Assembly: GCA_044425575.1 (NCBI GenBank)
Contig: JAWXVE010000045.1
Location: 1 to 18,761 of the forward strand
Direction of reading: 5' to 3'
From: JAWXVE01 sp044425575
GTDB taxonomy: Bacteria > Bacillota > Clostridia > Lachnospirales > Lachnospiraceae
DNA: 18,761 nt
Below the pieces are notes generated by a model. That model was not told the DNA's origin. It saw only the letters and a list, made by a program, of their open reading frames with translations, and did no database searches. The position numbers were made by a program, and so were the translations under genes. This document shows, in pieces, positions 16,474-18,761 of the stretch (the first letter of the stretch is position 1; each line of letters starts with the position of its first letter).

Positions 16474-16845
16474 ATGGATGAATTAATTACAGAATTTGAG
16501 TTTGAATTACCAAGAGGGTATCAAGATGCCAATGGAGAGTTACATAAGAGGGGTACCATGCGATTAGCAACAGCAGGCGATGAAATTCTTCCTCTTAGAG
16601 ATCCAAGAGTAGTAAGCAATCCTGGTTATTTAACAATTATTCTATTATCAAGAGTCGTTACCTCACTTGGTACGGTGACGAGTATTAAGCCAGCTATGAT
16701 CGAGAAGTTATTCTCAGCAGACCTTGCTTTTCTACAGAACATGTATCAGAGAATTAATGCCTTAGAAGAATTAACAGAAAGTTGTGTGTGTCCTGAATGT
16801 GGAACATCCTTTAAAAAGCCAATAAATTTTATGAGAGCGGAATAG
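16474..16845 (+). CDS. CIS tail-assembly protein with C-terminal cysteine motif
   Basis: The 123-residue product fits the small phage-tail-assembly family found right after the tube gene in many extracellular CIS loci: 'EFEFELPRGYQDANGELHKR', 'GTMRLATAGDEI', 'DPRVVSNPGYLTIILLSRVV', 'IEKLFSADLAFLQNMYQRIN'. By position it corresponds to phage tail chaperones that help tube or tape-measure assembly; that equivalence is inference. The C-terminus carries C-x-C-x-x-C (Cys104, 106, 109; 'CVCPECGTSF'), possibly half of a metal site. The ribosome site GGGAG is 7 bases before the ATG at 16474. Its end overlaps an open -1 frame, and a slippery heptamer lies four codons before the stop. Confidence 0.85.
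   Translation: MDELITEFEFELPRGYQDANGELHKRGTMRLATAGDEILPLRDPRVVSNPGYLTIILLSRVVTSLGTVTSIKPAMIEKLFSADLAFLQNMYQRINALEELTESCVCPECGTSFKKPINFMRAE
16824..16830 (+). promoter_or_regulatory. Candidate -1 frameshift slippery heptamer A AAT TTT
   Basis: In the tail-assembly reading frame the codons are ATA AAT TTT ATG, giving A AAT TTT in the exact X XXY YYZ register. After a -1 slip the frame reads on into the DUF6760-like ORF without a stop, to 17021, giving a predicted 182-residue fusion. The -1 frame is open only from 16815, so the heptamer falls inside the narrow window where a shift would work. No obvious downstream stem was found. Confidence 0.4.
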
Positions 16846-17021
16846 TCGTTTATCCAAAAGATATGTTATATGAAGAAGTTGCTTTTGTCTCTTATTATTT
16901 TCATTGGAGTTATGAAAGTGTGATGAATATGGATCATATAACAAGACGAAGATTCTGCCAAGAGATATCAAGTATTCATAAGAAAGTATCGGATAAACCG
17001 AAAAATATATTTGAGCTTTAA
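16842..17021 (+). CDS. DUF6760-like small CIS protein lacking a canonical start codon
   Basis: The frame encodes 'YPKDMLYEEVAFVSYYFHWS' then 'HITRRRFCQEISSIHKK', which matches from memory the short DUF6760 family found between the tail-assembly and second tube genes of extracellular CIS (pattern YP-x-x-x-LYEEVAF-x-Y-x-FHW ... RRRW-x-EI-x-IN). Relatives start just before the YP motif, but here there is no ATG, GTG or TTG there. The options are ATA at 16842 (overlapping the preceding TAG), the internal ATG at 16863, which would remove the YP motif, or -1 frameshifting from the preceding gene. The coordinates given assume the ATA. The gene fills the apparent gap before the second tube gene. Function is unknown; it is probably a structural or assembly factor. 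Confidence 0.75.
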   Translation: MVVYPKDMLYEEVAFVSYYFHWSYESVMNMDHITRRRFCQEISSIHKKVSDKPKNIFEL

Positions 17022-17050
17022 AGATAGATCAGAAAGGGATGAGTATTAGT

Positions 17051-17497
17051 ATGGGCGAAAATACAAGCAAAAGTAGGTATTCCTTATATAAGGGCTATAA
17101 TTTTCAAGTGGAAATTGATGGCATGAGTAATCCCATTTCTTTTCGTAAAGTGTCTAGTATAGAAAGGGGAATTGAAACGGAAACTTGTCAAATAGGTGGA
17201 TTAAACGCAAGAGTCCATTCCCTTGCATCTGCCATTGGAAGTGAACGAATCTTAACTTGTGAACGAGGAGTGATGAGCAAAGATGACCAAGAGGTATTTG
17301 AAACCTTAACCGATTCTATTTCTTGTGATCTTGCAGTTGCAATCTTAGATGATGCAGGAAATGTAGTGCGTTATTATGAATTAAGAGATTGTATGTTAAA
17401 GACCATTCGTCTAGGGGACTTAGATGCAAGTGTCAGTGACATATTAATTGAAACATTAGAATTTGTATATGGAGATATGGAGATGATAGCAGGCTAG
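17051..17497 (+). CDS. Second tube-like protein (gp19 family)
   Basis: Residues 'YKGYNFQVEIDGMSNPISFR', 'KVSSIERGIETETCQIGGLN' and the end 'ETLEFVYGDMEM' follow the tail-tube fold order seen in the main tube protein, with low identity. In PVC/Afp-type systems a minor tube protein like this joins the tube to the baseplate hub. The ATG at 17051 gives 148 residues, the same length as the main tube. ATG 17039 is in frame but touches the AAAGGG ribosome site (17033-17038), so 17051 is preferred. The gene follows the DUF6760-like gene by 29 bases, the order seen in other CIS clusters. Confidence 0.85.
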   Translation: MGENTSKSRYSLYKGYNFQVEIDGMSNPISFRKVSSIERGIETETCQIGGLNARVHSLASAIGSERILTCERGVMSKDDQEVFETLTDSISCDLAVAILDDAGNVVRYYELRDCMLKTIRLGDLDASVSDILIETLEFVYGDMEMIAG

Positions 17498-17536
17498 TTC
17501 TGATATTACAATCTATTAAAATGAGAGAAAGGCGTC

Positions 17537-18761
17537 GTGAATAGGATGCAACTATTGAGCAATAATCATGAAGAATTTAGCAATTCTATACAGAATAAGT
17601 ATCGTGATTTTGGACAAAGTTACGCTCCAGCAGCAATGCTTTTTTTAAGTGAAGAACAAGAAGGGGAACAAGCACTTCATACCACACATTACCACACGCA
17701 GATTCATAAGATTCAATATTTAAAAGCAGTAAATGAAATCTACAATTCCAATATGACATTTCTCTTACAAGTAATGAATCAACGAGTATTAGAACAAACA
17801 GAGAAAACAACGGAAAAACAGATACAAACGTACATGAAAACACAGCTTCCCGCAGTGAAAGAAGAAGCAATACATCATTTTGTGGAAAGAATGTATACAG
17901 AAATAGCACCTTATTATTACACCAAAGAATTACAAACAATTGTAGAACAAAGGGTAAATCAGTATCTCTCCAATCAACACATAGAAGAGAAGAATCAATT
18001 AAAAATAGCAAGGACTATCGTAAATATGATTACTTCCAATCCACTGCCTAGTAGCACAGGTGTTGGGAAAGAAGAAGAAACCAATACATATACTACGATT
18101 TATCATACAACTCAAAATTGGGAGAAACAATGGCAGAAGAGCATGGAACGTGAGCAACTGCCATTGGGCAATCACATTGAGACTACTCAGGGAACGGAAT
18201 CCATTCTAGTAGAATCACTTGGGATAATGGAACAATCTACTCAGATGGAACACCCTACTCAGGTGATACAACCAACTAAGATAGAACAATCTACTCAGAT
18301 AGAACAACCAACCAAGGTGGAACAATCTACTCAGATAGAACAACCAACCAAGGTGGAACAATTCGTGACTTTGGATTCAACAACAATACAATCCAAGTCA
18401 GTGAACGTGGAGGAATCACTTCTGTCCAATCATACGACACAAGTAGTTTCCCATACCAATCTGGTGGATGGTATCCAAATGGGACCGCTGCCACAAGTAA
18501 CCCAAGTGTCGAAACCAAGTGAATCCATTCACTTAAATCACAGGGTAGATATGACCCATATGACACAGGTGGAACAACCAGCTCAAATAGTAGAAGTAAC
18601 GAATAAGGTGACACCATCACCTAAAGAGATAAGAGAATCCAATCGGGTAGTACCATCGCCCAATCACGTAGAACCAATTAGTAGAATAGAACCAACTAGC
18701 AAGATAGAGTCAATTCAAACAATAGAACCAACTAGCAAGATAGAGTCAATTCAAACAATAG
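17537..18761 (+). CDS. Unrecognised helical, Gln/Thr/Ile-rich repeat protein of the CIS locus (3' partial)
   Basis: An uninterrupted frame runs from GTG 17537 (or ATG 17546) to the end of the window, at least 408 codons. AGAAAGG (17526-17532) precedes it. Residues about 1-170 look alpha-helical and highly charged ('MNQRVLEQTEKTTEKQIQTY', 'ELQTIVEQRVNQYL'), with a His-rich patch ('HTTHYHTQIHK'). From about residue 230 the sequence becomes low-complexity, with six-residue repeats of the type E-Q-(S/P)-T-(Q/K)-(I/V), then less regular Val/Ser/Thr/Pro-rich sequence, then 'IEPTSKIESIQT' twice at the edge. There is no signal peptide or membrane helix. By position, between the minor tube and the expected hub genes, it could be a tape-measure, linker or cargo-related protein. 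I do not recognise its family. Confidence 0.75.
   Translation, partial: MNRMQLLSNNHEEFSNSIQNKYRDFGQSYAPAAMLFLSEEQEGEQALHTTHYHTQIHKIQYLKAVNEIYNSNMTFLLQVMNQRVLEQTEKTTEKQIQTYMKTQLPAVKEEAIHHFVERMYTEIAPYYYTKELQTIVEQRVNQYLSNQHIEEKNQLKIARTIVNMITSNPLPSSTGVGKEEETNTYTTIYHTTQNWEKQWQKSMEREQLPLGNHIETTQGTESILVESLGIMEQSTQMEHPTQVIQPTKIEQSTQIEQPTKVEQSTQIEQPTKVEQFVTLDSTTIQSKSVNVEESLLSNHTTQVVSHTNLVDGIQMGPLPQVTQVSKPSESIHLNHRVDMTHMTQVEQPAQIVEVTNKVTPSPKEIRESNRVVPSPNHVEPISRIEPTSKIESIQTIEPTSKIESIQTI
18230..18355 (+). repeat. Seven tandem 18-base (hexapeptide) repeats with two exact 36-base copies
   Basis: Seven in-frame hexapeptides read EQSTQM, EHPTQV, IQPTKI, EQSTQI, EQPTKV, EQSTQI, EQPTKV. The last four form two exact 36-base copies, at 18284-18319 and 18320-18355. 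Exact tandem copies imply recent duplication and possible length variation by slippage in multiples of three, which keeps the frame. Confidence 0.9.
18686..18757 (+). repeat. Two exact tandem 36-base repeats at the right edge
   Basis: 18686-18721 and 18722-18757 are identical and encode 'IEPTSKIESIQT' twice; the next unit begins at 18758, where the window ends. The 12-residue period matches that of the upstream array although the sequence differs. The array may continue beyond the window. Confidence 0.9.

Noticed and set aside
17586..18011. 141-codon ORF on the minus strand
   Set aside because: It lies opposite the helical protein gene, its product is a Leu/Phe/Val-rich string typical of antisense to Gln/Glu-rich coding sequence, and it has no ribosome site.
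18327..18620. 97-codon minus-strand ORF
   Set aside because: It is antisense to the repeat region of the open plus-strand gene and has no ribosome site or family resemblance.
18230..18757. Repeats considered as a CRISPR array
   Set aside because: The units are directly adjacent without unique spacers, in frame within a CDS, and vary by codon; they are protein repeats.
12414..18761. Complete prophage or R-type bacteriocin
   Set aside because: No capsid, terminase, integrase, holin or lysin is seen, and DUF4255, DUF4280 and DUF6760-type genes point to an extracellular-type CIS; genes outside the window could change this only if they were phage head genes.

Overview
The window is a single-strand (+) gene array of AT-rich DNA. 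Strong Shine-Dalgarno sequences (AAGGAGG type), codon use and protein families suggest a low-GC Gram-positive anaerobe of the Clostridia, plausibly Lachnospiraceae; this is inferred from style, not from a marker gene. No tRNA, rRNA, CRISPR or transposase was seen, and no gap longer than about 110 bases lacks a gene. Both ends cut genes: the first CDS enters from the left and the last runs off the right.

The right half (about 12.4-17.5 kb) is the structural core of an extracellular-type contractile injection system (CIS, phage-tail-like). In order it encodes a DUF4255/Pvc16-like tail terminator, a beta-sandwich accessory protein, a DUF4280 PAAR-like spike tip, the sheath, the main tube, a tail-assembly protein, a DUF6760-type small protein without a normal start codon, a second tube-like protein, and an unrecognised helical, repeat-rich protein that continues past the window. 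Capsid, terminase and lysis genes are absent here. The hub, gp25/J/I baseplate proteins and the AAA+ ATPase are also absent and presumably lie downstream.

The left half (1-12.4 kb) is unusual. It encodes two large surface proteins with chitobiase C-terminal-type repeats ('YYTTDGT-P') and C-terminal membrane anchors. Next come a CIS-associated 'LLTxxDFxxEQ' protein with an Ig-like end, a membrane protein whose cytosolic half resembles a degraded kinase fold, a four-pass receptor ending in a degraded class III nucleotide cyclase domain, and a membrane-tethered MORN-repeat protein. Close spacing and common strand suggest these are co-transcribed with the CIS. My working model is a CIS that is docked at, or gated through, the cytoplasmic membrane by a signalling or scaffolding complex built from pseudoenzymes, with repeat proteins facing the cell wall. 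This is inference.

Three expression-control devices can be read from the sequence. A hairpin separates the sheath Shine-Dalgarno from its ATG and could bring them together. A large nested inverted repeat follows the tube gene, at the boundary between high- and low-copy parts. A canonical A AAT TTT slippery heptamer lies where the tail-assembly ORF overlaps the start-less DUF6760 ORF in the -1 frame, recalling the phage G/GT tail-chaperone frameshift.
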